Shown piece after piece: positions 6,164 through 14,966 of a DNA stretch of 64,000 bases. Numbering within the stretch: position 1 is the stretch's first letter; every line of letters begins with the position of its first letter. The position numbers were made by a program, and so were the translations under genes. The stretch is from CBFHMJ01 sp965656875. GTDB taxonomy: Bacteria > Pseudomonadota > Gammaproteobacteria > Enterobacterales > Alteromonadaceae. Below the pieces are notes generated by a model, which did no database searches, was not told the origin of the DNA, and was given only the letters and a program-made list of their open reading frames with translations. Location: positions 248,001-312,000 of the forward strand of contig CBFHMJ010000010.1 in the NCBI GenBank assembly GCA_965656875.1. Direction: 5' to 3'.

Positions 6164-8080
6164 TTAATTTGAAAAACTGTCTAATTCTTCCCAACGGGCA
6201 AACGCTTCTTCGAGCGCTGTTTCCGCTTCATTCAACTGCTCCAGGATCGGCCGTGTTTCTTCCTGTGGTAATTTGAAAAACGACTGATCGTTTATTTTTT
6301 CCTGTAACTCTTCGACCTGCTGCTCCAGTTGCTCTACCTTTTCTGGCAGGGCTTCCAGCTCTCTTTGCAACTTATAGGAGAGTTTTTTGGCTTTTGGCTT
6401 TTCAGCCTTTTTCTTCTCTTTTTCTACTTTCTCGTCGTCTGCTTTTTTGGCATCCTGTACTTGTTGCTTTCGACTTTCAGCGACACGCTTGTGCCAGGCC
6501 TGATAATCTTCATAGCCGCCGACGATATCAACAATATTTCCGCCGCCTTCAAACCCGTAAATCCCCGTAACCGTGTTATTCAGGAATTCACGATCGTGAC
6601 TGACAATAAGTACCGTTCCTTCGTACTGACTGAGAATCTCTTCCAGTAATTCGAGAGTTTCGACATCAAGATCGTTGGTAGGTTCATCCAGAATCAGCAC
6701 ATTACTGGGTTTTAAGAATAAGCGAGCAAGGAGTAATCTGTTTTTCTCACCACCGGATAAGGCTCTCACCGGTGTTCTGGCCCGTTGTGGGCTGAACAGG
6801 AAATCCTGGAGATAACCGAGAACATGGCGACTACGGCCATTGATCATAATGTCCTGTTTACCTTCGGCTACATTATCCTGGACACTTTTATCTTCATCCA
6901 GTTGCACGCGATACTGGTCAAAATAAGCAACTTCGAGATTAACGCCCTGCTTCACAGAACCTGACTGAGGCTCCAGATTGCCAAGCAATAATTTGATCAA
7001 CGTGGTTTTACCAACACCGTTCGGTCCAACAAGACCAATCCGATCACCACGCATCACCAGGGTGGAGAAGTCATTCACCAGATGTTTATCATCAATACTG
7101 AAATTAATGTGTTTGGTTTCGAATACGGTTTTACCAGACCGCTGTCCACTGCCAATCGTGAAATCAACGTTACCTTGCTTTTCAACCCGGCTTTTACGTT
7201 CCACCCGCAATTGTTTCAGCGCTCGCACCCGGCCTTCATTTCTGGTTCGACGGGCTTTAATACCCTGGCGAATCCAGGTTTCTTCTTCCGCCAGTCGTTT
7301 GTCAAACAGCGCATTTTGCTGTTCTTCGACTTTCAAGGCTTCTTCTCGTGCTTCAAGAAACGCCGCATAGTCACCAGGATATGATGTAATGCGGCCACGA
7401 TCCAAATCAACGATGCGTGTTGCTAATTGTCGAATGAATGCACGGTCGTGGGAAATAAACAGAATCGCGCCTTTGAAATCGACCAGAAAACTTTCCAGCC
7501 ATTCAATTGAAGCAACATCCAGGTGGTTAGTCGGTTCGTCCAGCAATAATAAATCCGGGTTGCTCACCAGCGCCCGTGCCAGGGCGACTTTACGCGACCA
7601 ACCGCCAGATAGCTTACTGATGCAAACATCGGGATTGAGGTCTAATGTGGAAATAACCGTATTGATTTGCGTTTCAAACTGCCAGGCGTCAGCTGCTTCG
7701 AGTTCAGTTTGTAATCGGTCAAGGACTTTGAGGTTTTGTTCGGAAGGGTCATGAGCAACCAGGTCGCTCTGACGATGGTATTCTTTTAATTGTCTGGCTA
7801 AATCAGGGAGGCCATCAGCGACATAATCAAAGACTGTCGCTTCAATATTACGTGGCGGATCTTGTTCCAGCCGTGAAACTTTCAGCGAACGAACCCGGTT
7901 TATGGTGCCATCATCCAGCGGCGTATCGCCTGCCACAACTTTAAGTAATGATGATTTACCGGCTCCATTTCGGCCTACGATACACACTCGCTCTCCCGGC
8001 GAGATTTTAAATTCAACACCATCAAGCAACGGCGTCATGCCGTAGCTTAATCTGGCATCAGATAATCTGATTAAATCCAC
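6164..8080 (-). CDS. uup: ABC-F ATPase Uup
   Basis: Uup belongs to the ABC-F proteins, soluble tandem ATPases acting on ribosomes; E. coli uup mutants show raised precise transposon excision. The 638-residue protein has two ATPase cassettes: Walker A GRNGAGKSS at 36-44 with LSGGWSRKVALARAL, and GPNGVGKTT near 350 with LSGGEKNRLLLARL, each followed by a Walker B LLLDEPTNHLD or LILDEPTNDLD. A charged linker separates them, and a lysine-rich, coiled-coil C-terminal domain (after about 540) is the DNA-binding region of the family. The start is GTG with AGGA six bases upstream. It follows a glutaredoxin-like gene by 14 bases and rlmKL before that, an arrangement seen in vibrios and pseudomonads. 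Confidence 0.95.
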   Translation of the reverse strand: MDLIRLSDARLSYGMTPLLDGVEFKISPGERVCIVGRNGAGKSSLLKVVAGDTPLDDGTINRVRSLKVSRLEQDPPRNIEATVFDYVADGLPDLARQLKEYHRQSDLVAHDPSEQNLKVLDRLQTELEAADAWQFETQINTVISTLDLNPDVCISKLSGGWSRKVALARALVSNPDLLLLDEPTNHLDVASIEWLESFLVDFKGAILFISHDRAFIRQLATRIVDLDRGRITSYPGDYAAFLEAREEALKVEEQQNALFDKRLAEEETWIRQGIKARRTRNEGRVRALKQLRVERKSRVEKQGNVDFTIGSGQRSGKTVFETKHINFSIDDKHLVNDFSTLVMRGDRIGLVGPNGVGKTTLIKLLLGNLEPQSGSVKQGVNLEVAYFDQYRVQLDEDKSVQDNVAEGKQDIMINGRSRHVLGYLQDFLFSPQRARTPVRALSGGEKNRLLLARLFLKPSNVLILDEPTNDLDVETLELLEEILSQYEGTVLIVSHDREFLNNTVTGIYGFEGGGNIVDIVGGYEDYQAWHKRVAESRKQQVQDAKKADDEKVEKEKKKAEKPKAKKLSYKLQRELEALPEKVEQLEQQVEELQEKINDQSFFKLPQEETRPILEQLNEAETALEEAFARWEELDSFSN

Positions 8081-8094
8081 AACTATCCTGAATC

Positions 8095-8334
8095 TTAATT
8101 AGTGATAAATGAATATAATTGCTCATTGCTGAACGGCCAGCTAAGTTCTTCTGCTGAACTCACATTTTTGATCACTGGAATACGGATTCCGTACTCCTCA
8201 ACCAATGCCGGACTATCAACGATATCGACGACATCAACTCGTTGCTCCAGTCCCAAAGCCGCCAACATACTAATGGCTTGCTCACACAAATGACAGCCAT
8301 CTGTACTAAATAATTCAAATGCTTTTTGCTGCAT
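8095..8334 (-). CDS. Glutaredoxin-like (thioredoxin-fold) protein
   Basis: 79 residues with a thioredoxin-type strand-helix start, ELFSTDGCHLCEQA, carrying a Cys14-x-x-Cys17 pair, then a cis-proline segment IRIPVI and a short C-terminal helix. It is a DUF836-type glutaredoxin family protein, probably a thiol oxidoreductase; the partner is unknown. AGGA lies seven bases before the ATG. Its position between rlmKL and uup is conserved across many gammaproteobacteria, suggesting co-expression rather than a known shared task. Confidence 0.85.
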   Translation of the reverse strand: MQQKAFELFSTDGCHLCEQAISMLAALGLEQRVDVVDIVDSPALVEEYGIRIPVIKNVSSAEELSWPFSNEQLYSFITN

Positions 8335-8415
8335 GTGTTATTCCTGTCACTTTTCTTAACTTGCTTGCTTAAAAATGTTGATGCATTTCGTCCACAAGCT
8401 TGTTTGAATCGTTTA

Positions 8416-10551
8416 TTAATTTGCCGTTAATTGCCAGCAATTATGAATTTTGGCATTCCGTTTAAAATCGAACGGAATTGTTTGCGCGGTAATGTCTTTT
8501 ACCTCTAAACCTAACGCTTCCAGCGCCTCTGCATCAATTTTGAATCGGCGATGATTATTAGAGAAGATTAATGTACCACCTGGCGCCAGGATAGATTTGA
8601 CCATGCGCAACAGTTCCACATGATCACGCAGAACGTCAAAGCTTTTTTGCATACCTTTTGAATTCGAGAAGGTTGGCGGATCAAGGAAGATTAGATCGTA
8701 ACGTTGCTGGCAACGTCTGACCCACTGCATACAATCAGCTTTAAAGAATTGATACTGGCGTCCTTTTAATCCATTAACGGCAAAGTTACGTTGCGCCCAT
8801 TCAAGATAAGTATTTGACATATCGACCGTTGTAACAGAACGAGCACCGCCCAATGCCGCATGGACAGAAGCAGTTCCGGTATATGCAAACAGATTAAGAA
8901 CTTGCTTATCTTTTGCCAGTTCACCGACCAGCTTACGGGTGATGCGGTGGTCCAGGAAAAGTCCGGTATCCAGATAGTCTTTCAGGTTAACCAGAAACTT
9001 AGCCTGATATTCCTGCACCGTGAATTCCTGACGTTCTGCGGATAGTTTCTCGTATTGCTTTTCACCGCGCTGTTTTTCCCGGACTTTCATGACGATATTA
9101 CCCGGCGGCACATCCAGTACTTCGGCAGCAATAACCAGCACATCCGCCAGTCGTCTGCGAGCAGAAGATTCATCGACAGATTTTGGCGCAGCGTATTCAA
9201 AAATCACGGCATGATCAGCATAACGATCAATCGCTACATTATATTCCGGGATATCTGCATCATAGATTCGGTAGCAATCAACGCCTTCTTTCTTTGCGGC
9301 CTGGCGAGTGGCTTTAATATTTTTCTTAAGGCGATTGCCAAATGACACGCTCTCTTCAAAATTCAGCGATAGGCCGTCGCCGCCGTCGGTTTGACACTGA
9401 CGTTCTGTCAGCTCATAAGTGACCAGTTGGCAATCTAATGGGCCATTCTGGAATTTATAGGTTTTGTTACGCGCCAGCTTTAACTGGTTTAATGGTGAAT
9501 CCACACCCGTAAAAAATGCCAGTTGCCAGCCTTCAAACTCTTGTTTAACGCGATGAGAGAACTTGTTATACAACACCGCGGTATCAGCCAGATCACCGAG
9601 ACGTTCACCGTATGGAGGATTACAAACAATAACACCAGCCTGTTCAAACGTTGGATGTCCTTTGGTTGCATCGCCGACATCAAACCGAATCTGCGATTTC
9701 AGCGACATCGCTCCTTCCGGCGTAGCGCGGCTCAGATTTTCCTTCGCAATTCGAACAAGATGGCGATTATTATCACGACCCACCAGGGTTAGATTATTCC
9801 AGGTCATCTGCTCTTCCAGCGATGCACGAGCCTGATCATAGTCGGCTTGCTGGTAATCCTGATGTTCCATAAAGGCAAAAGAACGGCGTAACAGACCCGG
9901 CGCGATATGATTCGCCATCAATGCCGCTTCAATCAGTAAAGTACCGGAACCACAAAATGGGTCATATAAAGGACGAGAGGTATCATCTAACCAACCACTA
10001 CGCTTAATAATAGCAGCAGCAAGATTTTCCTTGAGTGGCGCAGCACCTTGTTTTTCACGATAGCCGCGCTGATGTAATGAAGGACCGGAGAAATCGAGAT
10101 AGACCTGAGCATGCTGTTTACGAAGACGTACCTGAATAACAATATCAGGATTACTCTTATCAATGTTAGGTCGGTCACCCGTTACCCGCGTGAACTGATC
10201 AACAATGGCATCTTTTACTTTAAGGGCACCGAACTGCGAGTTAATAATTTCTCGATTGGTACCAACAAAGTCTACCGCAAACGTTTGCCAGGGTTGAATT
10301 AAGTCGAACCAGTTTGTTTCTGAAATTAAATCATAGAGTTGCTCTGCATTATCTGCAATTCCCTGGTTTAACTTAAGCAAGATTCTTGATGCGTAGCGGG
10401 TCGCAAGACAAATACGATAAGAAAGTTGAATATTAGCCGTAAATGACACCGAATTGACGGATTGTTTTATATCTTCTGCACCAAAATCAGCGAGTTCCTC
10501 CGCTAATAATTGTTCAATTCCCTGGGATGTCAGTGCTAGAAATGTTGGCAT
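8416..10551 (-). CDS. rlmKL: Bifunctional 23S rRNA methyltransferase RlmKL (m2G2445 and m7G2069)
   Basis: RlmL methylates N2 of G2445 and RlmK N7 of G2069 in domain V of 23S rRNA; the fusion is typical of Gammaproteobacteria. The N-terminal part has a THUMP domain (about 45-155) and a methyltransferase with DPFCGSGTLLIEAA and the catalytic NPPYGERL. The C-terminal half has a second methyltransferase with NLFAYTGTASVHAALGGA and LDPPTF. I set the start at the ATG at 10551, preceded by GAGAGA; a TTG 12 bases further upstream would add MREN but has no ribosome site. The product is 711 residues. The downstream glutaredoxin-like gene begins 81 bases later. Confidence 0.97.
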   Translation of the reverse strand: MPTFLALTSQGIEQLLAEELADFGAEDIKQSVNSVSFTANIQLSYRICLATRYASRILLKLNQGIADNAEQLYDLISETNWFDLIQPWQTFAVDFVGTNREIINSQFGALKVKDAIVDQFTRVTGDRPNIDKSNPDIVIQVRLRKQHAQVYLDFSGPSLHQRGYREKQGAAPLKENLAAAIIKRSGWLDDTSRPLYDPFCGSGTLLIEAALMANHIAPGLLRRSFAFMEHQDYQQADYDQARASLEEQMTWNNLTLVGRDNNRHLVRIAKENLSRATPEGAMSLKSQIRFDVGDATKGHPTFEQAGVIVCNPPYGERLGDLADTAVLYNKFSHRVKQEFEGWQLAFFTGVDSPLNQLKLARNKTYKFQNGPLDCQLVTYELTERQCQTDGGDGLSLNFEESVSFGNRLKKNIKATRQAAKKEGVDCYRIYDADIPEYNVAIDRYADHAVIFEYAAPKSVDESSARRRLADVLVIAAEVLDVPPGNIVMKVREKQRGEKQYEKLSAERQEFTVQEYQAKFLVNLKDYLDTGLFLDHRITRKLVGELAKDKQVLNLFAYTGTASVHAALGGARSVTTVDMSNTYLEWAQRNFAVNGLKGRQYQFFKADCMQWVRRCQQRYDLIFLDPPTFSNSKGMQKSFDVLRDHVELLRMVKSILAPGGTLIFSNNHRRFKIDAEALEALGLEVKDITAQTIPFDFKRNAKIHNCWQLTAN

Positions 10552-10668
10552 ATTCTCTCTCAAATCAATAAGTTGGTTGTTTTTTGTTCACAATGTGAAA
10601 AATTAGACGCGGATTATACCAGTAATTCATCGAAATACGGCTCAAAATAAATTTTTTTGCTATTTCGC

Positions 10669-10697
10669 TTGCATAAAAGTTTCAGAGTCCTTATTAT
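10669..10697 (+). promoter_or_regulatory. Promoter of the tRNA-fMet array
   Basis: TTGCAT (10669-10674), a 17-bp spacer and TATTAT (10692-10697), followed by the GC-rich discriminator CGCCCCGC. Such a discriminator is characteristic of stringently controlled stable RNA promoters. The first tRNA starts 16 bases after the -10. Confidence 0.75.
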
Positions 10698-10713
10698 TCG
10701 CCCCGCTTTGTGA

Positions 10714-10790
<77 letters not shown>

Positions 10791-10881
10791 CATTTCTTGC
10801 TTTTAAAGGCCCACCTTTTTCAGCATCGGCTTATACAGCCACTTTAGATAAGTTTGATTCCTTATATCGACTCATTTCAGG

Positions 10882-10958
<77 letters not shown>

Positions 10959-10997
10959 CTTGAATTCGGTTGTTGGTATAAGTTCAGACTCTTCAGG

Positions 10998-11074
<77 letters not shown>

Positions 11075-11161
11075 CATTTTTGCTTTTAAAGGCTCACCTT
11101 TTTCAGCACTGGCGTATAACCACCACAGTATAGTTTGATTATTTATATCGGCTAATTCAGG

Positions 11162-11238
<77 letters not shown>

Positions 11239-11277
11239 CTTGAATCTGGTTTCGGTATAACAATCAAACATCACAGG

Positions 11278-11354
<77 letters not shown>

Positions 11355-11406
11355 CTTCCCTGTGATTATCTCTTGTTCTTCTTATTATTTCTGCAATGCC
11401 ACTGGC

Positions 11407-12384
11407 TTAAATAACGGTCAAAACTACTTTTCCAATATTCTGATTACTTTCAATCCGTTGATGGGCTTCGGTGATGTTATGCCAGTCATAACTACTGTCG
11501 ATCACTGGCAGTATTTGTCGAGTCTTCAAGGCCTGACCAAAGGTACTGGCAAAGTCTTTGATTAATTGTTGTTTTTTGCTGTCGGATTGATTTCTTAAGG
11601 TGGATGCTTGCAGTTTTCCGCGCTTCATAATCAGTCGAGCCATGTCAAATGAATGGGTAAACCGGCCGCCTAACATAGCAATCACGACAATTTGACCATC
11701 CATGTTCAGGCATTTGACATTATCATTGAGGTATTCGCCTGCGACACAATCCAGCACAATATCGACGCCCTTCCCTTGTGCTTTGATGATTTCTGCAAAT
11801 GATGATTCATTGTAGTTAATGGTCAGGTCAGCACCGAGTTGCTTGCAACGTTCTGCTTTTTCATCGTTTGATACCGTAGTTGCAACCCAACATCCCTTTT
11901 GTTTTGCCAGTTGAATCGCCGATGTGCCAACACCACTGGCACCGGCATGAATTAACACGCGCTGTCCTGCTTGCAACTGAGCGATATCAAACAGGGTTTG
12001 CCAGGCCGTAATAAAGGTTTCAATTAAACCGGCACCTTCCACGAAACTCCAGTCATCCGGTAATTCCAACCATTGACCCTGACGGACTAGCGCATATTCT
12101 GCGTAACCACCGCCAGCAACAAGTGCTGCGACCCGTTTTCCTTTCAGGGTGTCAGGTTGTTCACGACCAACTGAGATGATTTCACCAGCGATTTCTAAGC
12201 CCGGGATATCACTTTCGCCTTTTGGCGGTGGATATTTTCCTTCACGTTGTAGAATATCGGCCCGATTTACACCAATGGCATGTACTTTGACTACAATGTC
12301 ATGACTGGCAGGTTGTGGGATGTCTGTTTCAGTAAACGTCAAAACTTCCGGGCCGCCAAAGCCCTCAAGACTTATTTGCTTCAT
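11407..12384 (-). CDS. NAD(P)H:quinone oxidoreductase, zinc-independent MDR (PIG3-like)
   Basis: A 325-residue medium-chain dehydrogenase/reductase. The N-terminal GroES-like domain has GVNRADILQREGKYPPP and IPGLEIAGEI; the nucleotide-binding part has LIHAGASGVGTSAIQLAK (about 144-161), the AxxGxxG-type loop of NADPH-dependent quinone oxidoreductases. No structural zinc cysteines are present. The combination fits the PIG3/TIGR02824 subgroup, which reduces quinones or enals; the true substrate cannot be read from sequence. It is divergent from rlmI with an 81-base gap that must hold both promoters, and convergent with the tRNA array. Confidence 0.85.
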   Translation of the reverse strand: MKQISLEGFGGPEVLTFTETDIPQPASHDIVVKVHAIGVNRADILQREGKYPPPKGESDIPGLEIAGEIISVGREQPDTLKGKRVAALVAGGGYAEYALVRQGQWLELPDDWSFVEGAGLIETFITAWQTLFDIAQLQAGQRVLIHAGASGVGTSAIQLAKQKGCWVATTVSNDEKAERCKQLGADLTINYNESSFAEIIKAQGKGVDIVLDCVAGEYLNDNVKCLNMDGQIVVIAMLGGRFTHSFDMARLIMKRGKLQASTLRNQSDSKKQQLIKDFASTFGQALKTRQILPVIDSSYDWHNITEAHQRIESNQNIGKVVLTVI

Positions 12385-12465
12385 ATCTGGTAATTAGATT
12401 TGCCTTAACTGGTCGGCGTAACATAAAATCCGCCGCTCGAATTTGCAACCGGAACCTTATTAATC

Positions 12466-13653
12466 GTGGCTAAAATCTATCTACACCCTGGCAGGGAAAA
12501 ATCATTACGACGTAAACATCCGTGGATTTTTTCTCGTGGTATCGAGCGAGTTGACGGCAAACCTGAAGCAGGCGATGTAGTTGATGTATATGCTGCCGAC
12601 GGAAACTGGTTAGCAAAAGGTGCATGGTCTCCGGAATCACAGATTCGAGTACGGATCTGGAGTTTTGACCAGAAGCAGACTATCGATGAAGCTTTTTTCA
12701 AAGCCAAATTTGAACGTGCGCTGGCAGTGCGAGAAGACACTATCGCTCGTGGCGCATTAACCGGATTCCGTCTGGTTGCCGGTGAAACGGATGGACTACC
12801 AGGCATCACTATCGACAAATACGACAACGTCCTTGTTTGTCAGTTATTAAGTTACGGTGCTGATGTATCAAGACCTTTGATCGTCGCCGCGTTAAAAGAA
12901 CTGTTTCCAGGTCATTGCATTGTCGAACGTTCAGATGTTGAAGTTCGTAAAAAAGAAGGACTTCCGCTGGTTTCACGCCCTTTAGCAGGGCAATATCCGA
13001 AAGACAATATCACGATTAAGGAAAATGGCTTTACCATTCTGGTCGATCCGATGAAAGGGCATAAAACCGGCTTTTATCTTGATCAGCGTGATTCACGGGC
13101 AGCACTTGAAAAATATGTGTCGGGCAAGTCAGTGCTGAATTGCTTTTGCTACACCGGCACTTTCTCGCTGTATGCACTTCGTGGTGGTGCAACGGATGTT
13201 ACCAATGTCGATGTATCAACGCTGGCACTGGAAACAGCCAAACGTAATGTTGAGCTAAATGAGCTGGATGTTGATAAGGTCACCTTCGAACAACAGGATG
13301 TATTCCAGTTATTACGTGACTACAAAAAGCAGGGTAAAAAGTTTGATGTGATTGTGATGGACCCGCCGAAGTTTGCGGAATCTAAATCGCAAATCACCCA
13401 GGCTGCCAGAGGCTATAAAGATATTAACCGTATAGCTATGCAGTTGCTGAACCCAGGTGGTTATTTATTAACGTTTTCTTGTTCGGGTTTGATGGATAAT
13501 GATTTATTCCAGAAAGTCGTTGCAGATGCGGCACTGGATGCGAATAAAGACTGCTATTTTGTAGAGCGGTTAGGACAAGCTCAGGATCACCCGGTATCAG
13601 GGCCTTATCCGGAAGGGTTTTATCTTAAAGGATTGGTGTGTAAAGTTTTTTAG
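12466..13653 (+). CDS. rlmI: 23S rRNA m5C1962 methyltransferase RlmI
   Basis: RlmI transfers methyl from SAM to C5 of C1962 in 23S rRNA. 395 residues: an N-terminal PUA domain (GREKSLRRKHPWIFSRGI at about 8-25), an EEHEE-like middle and a Rossmann methyltransferase with CFCYTGTFSLYALRGG (about 226-241), VMDPPKFAES and the catalytic cysteine region TFSCSGLM near 340. The start is GTG; it aligns with the start of known RlmI proteins, with only a weak GGAA upstream. A 13-bp hairpin at 13664-13704 follows. Confidence 0.95.
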   Translation: MAKIYLHPGREKSLRRKHPWIFSRGIERVDGKPEAGDVVDVYAADGNWLAKGAWSPESQIRVRIWSFDQKQTIDEAFFKAKFERALAVREDTIARGALTGFRLVAGETDGLPGITIDKYDNVLVCQLLSYGADVSRPLIVAALKELFPGHCIVERSDVEVRKKEGLPLVSRPLAGQYPKDNITIKENGFTILVDPMKGHKTGFYLDQRDSRAALEKYVSGKSVLNCFCYTGTFSLYALRGGATDVTNVDVSTLALETAKRNVELNELDVDKVTFEQQDVFQLLRDYKKQGKKFDVIVMDPPKFAESKSQITQAARGYKDINRIAMQLLNPGGYLLTFSCSGLMDNDLFQKVVADAALDANKDCYFVERLGQAQDHPVSGPYPEGFYLKGLVCKVF

Positions 13654-13663
13654 CGGCAGGATC

Positions 13664-13704
13664 TCACGTCAGTCATTGTTGCTCGCTCTTTATGGCTGAC
13701 GTGA
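13664..13704 (+). terminator. Possible terminator hairpin after rlmI
   Basis: TCACGTCAGTCAT (13664-13676) pairs with ATGGCTGACGTGA (13692-13704) with one G-T pair and a 15-nt loop. Only AAATTTC follows, so termination would be weak; it lies between convergent genes. Confidence 0.45.
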
Positions 13705-13723
13705 AATTTCAATAGAGCATAAA

Positions 13724-14026
13724 TCAATTTATCTCGACGAACTCAATGCCGACCAGATAAAGACCATCGCTCTCTTGTGTGCAACGCACAACACGGCCTA
13801 AAGCACTTAAGGCGGGAACGCTGGGATTATTGGATTCTAACTGACTGCGGACAGTAAGTCCGGTTTCGATAGGTTCATTTAATTCGACTGACATGCCCGT
13901 GGCACTCAAATCACGGCAAATGGAATCGGTGGAATAAGGTCCGTCCGGATGATCGTTAAATGTTAACTTACAATCACTGTTAACTAACAAACGGAAAAAG
14001 CCTCTTTTATCCCCTTCTCTCAACAT
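13724..14026 (-). CDS. PilZ domain protein
   Basis: A 100-residue single-domain PilZ protein, the common c-di-GMP receptor fold. The binding elements are present: R-x-x-x-R as RGFFR near residue 9, and the D-x-S-x-x-G motif as DLSATG about residues 53-58. The start at ATG 14026 has GAGG five bases upstream; a longer reading from TTG at 14068 would add 14 residues without a ribosome site. It lies downstream of a receiver-domain gene on the same strand, 149 bases away. The diguanylate cyclase at 40.9 kb is the only candidate c-di-GMP source in the window. Output partner unknown. Confidence 0.88.
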   Translation of the reverse strand: MLREGDKRGFFRLLVNSDCKLTFNDHPDGPYSTDSICRDLSATGMSVELNEPIETGLTVRSQLESNNPSVPALSALGRVVRCTQESDGLYLVGIEFVEIN

Positions 14027-14175
14027 AAACACCTCTGCTGACTGTATTTCTGTGGCTAGGCTGCTCAAATAGCAAAGGCGTTTCCATTTTAGCCCTTACG
14101 CATCAATATCAGTGAGCAACTGCAATTTTATACCATACATCTGAGGGCGGTGATAACCCGCTTTCACTAGTTTGC

Positions 14176-14592
14176 TTAATTTCTGTGTATGTAAGCGTGT
14201 ATGCTTTCAACTAAATCTGACATTGAGAAAGGTTTCACGATGTAGTCATCACAACCGGCGTCAAATCCGGCTTTCTTTTCAATTTCTGATTCCAGCCCTG
14301 ATACCATTAATACTGGAATATTGCTGGTTTCTGGCGTGTTCTTCAGTAAGCGGCATGTATCATAGCCATTCAGACCCGGCATACATACATCCAGCAAAAT
14401 AGCATCTGGTTTGGATGCTATTGCAGCCGTTAAACAATGTTGACCTGTTGATGCATATTGAATATTGAAATGCTCGCCGAGTGCTGCTTTTAACATTTCA
14501 AAGTTAAAATATTCATCATCAACGACCAGAATGTTCAAACTTCTTTTGGTTAATGGTGCAGACGATAACGATGTACCATTTCCTTCGTCCAT
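14176..14592 (-). CDS. Single-domain response regulator (CheY-like receiver)
   Basis: 138 residues made of one receiver domain after a 20-residue N-terminal extension. The acidic pair is Asp25-Asp26, the phosphoacceptor Asp68 (ILLDVCMPG), the conserved hydroxyl Ser98 and the lysine Lys120 (YIVKPF). There is no output domain. AAGGA lies upstream of the ATG. No histidine kinase is adjacent, so the partner is unknown. The PilZ gene downstream may be co-transcribed. Confidence 0.9.
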   Translation of the reverse strand: MDEGNGTSLSSAPLTKRSLNILVVDDEYFNFEMLKAALGEHFNIQYASTGQHCLTAAIASKPDAILLDVCMPGLNGYDTCRLLKNTPETSNIPVLMVSGLESEIEKKAGFDAGCDDYIVKPFSMSDLVESIHAYIHRN

Positions 14593-14966
14593 TCCCTCTT
14601 TCCTTTGTTAAGTCAAACTACAGTGAAAAAATTCGTTCAATGTTACAAAAATAAGATTAACATCTCTAATAATTTGTTCAATTAATATGTTAGTAAAAGC
14701 GATAAGTGTAAATCTACGACCGACAAACAACTGTATCCTTTTCACTACCTTGTACTCAATATAGCTGCATTAATTCAACATGCAACTTTTATTCGGCTTA
14801 CCTATGTCCTTAATACCATTTATAAAGTTTTTCTATTAAGCCACCTGGGCTACAGCGAAGATGTAAACATATTTATCCCACCTTCACTGCCGTACCCCAT
14901 CAGGTAATTAGTAAAATATGCGATTTAAGTGGTGTAAGAATCATCACAAAAATTCACATATCATAT
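14593..14966. other. 374-base intergenic stretch without a gene
   Basis: AT-rich sequence between hrpA and the receiver gene. I see no credible reading frame, RNA gene or strong hairpin; it must carry the promoter of the receiver gene. Confidence 0.5.

Noticed and set aside
6329..7754. Several open frames on the plus strand opposite uup
   Set aside because: They lie on the opposite strand of a fully intact ABC-F gene, lack ribosome sites and have low-complexity translations.
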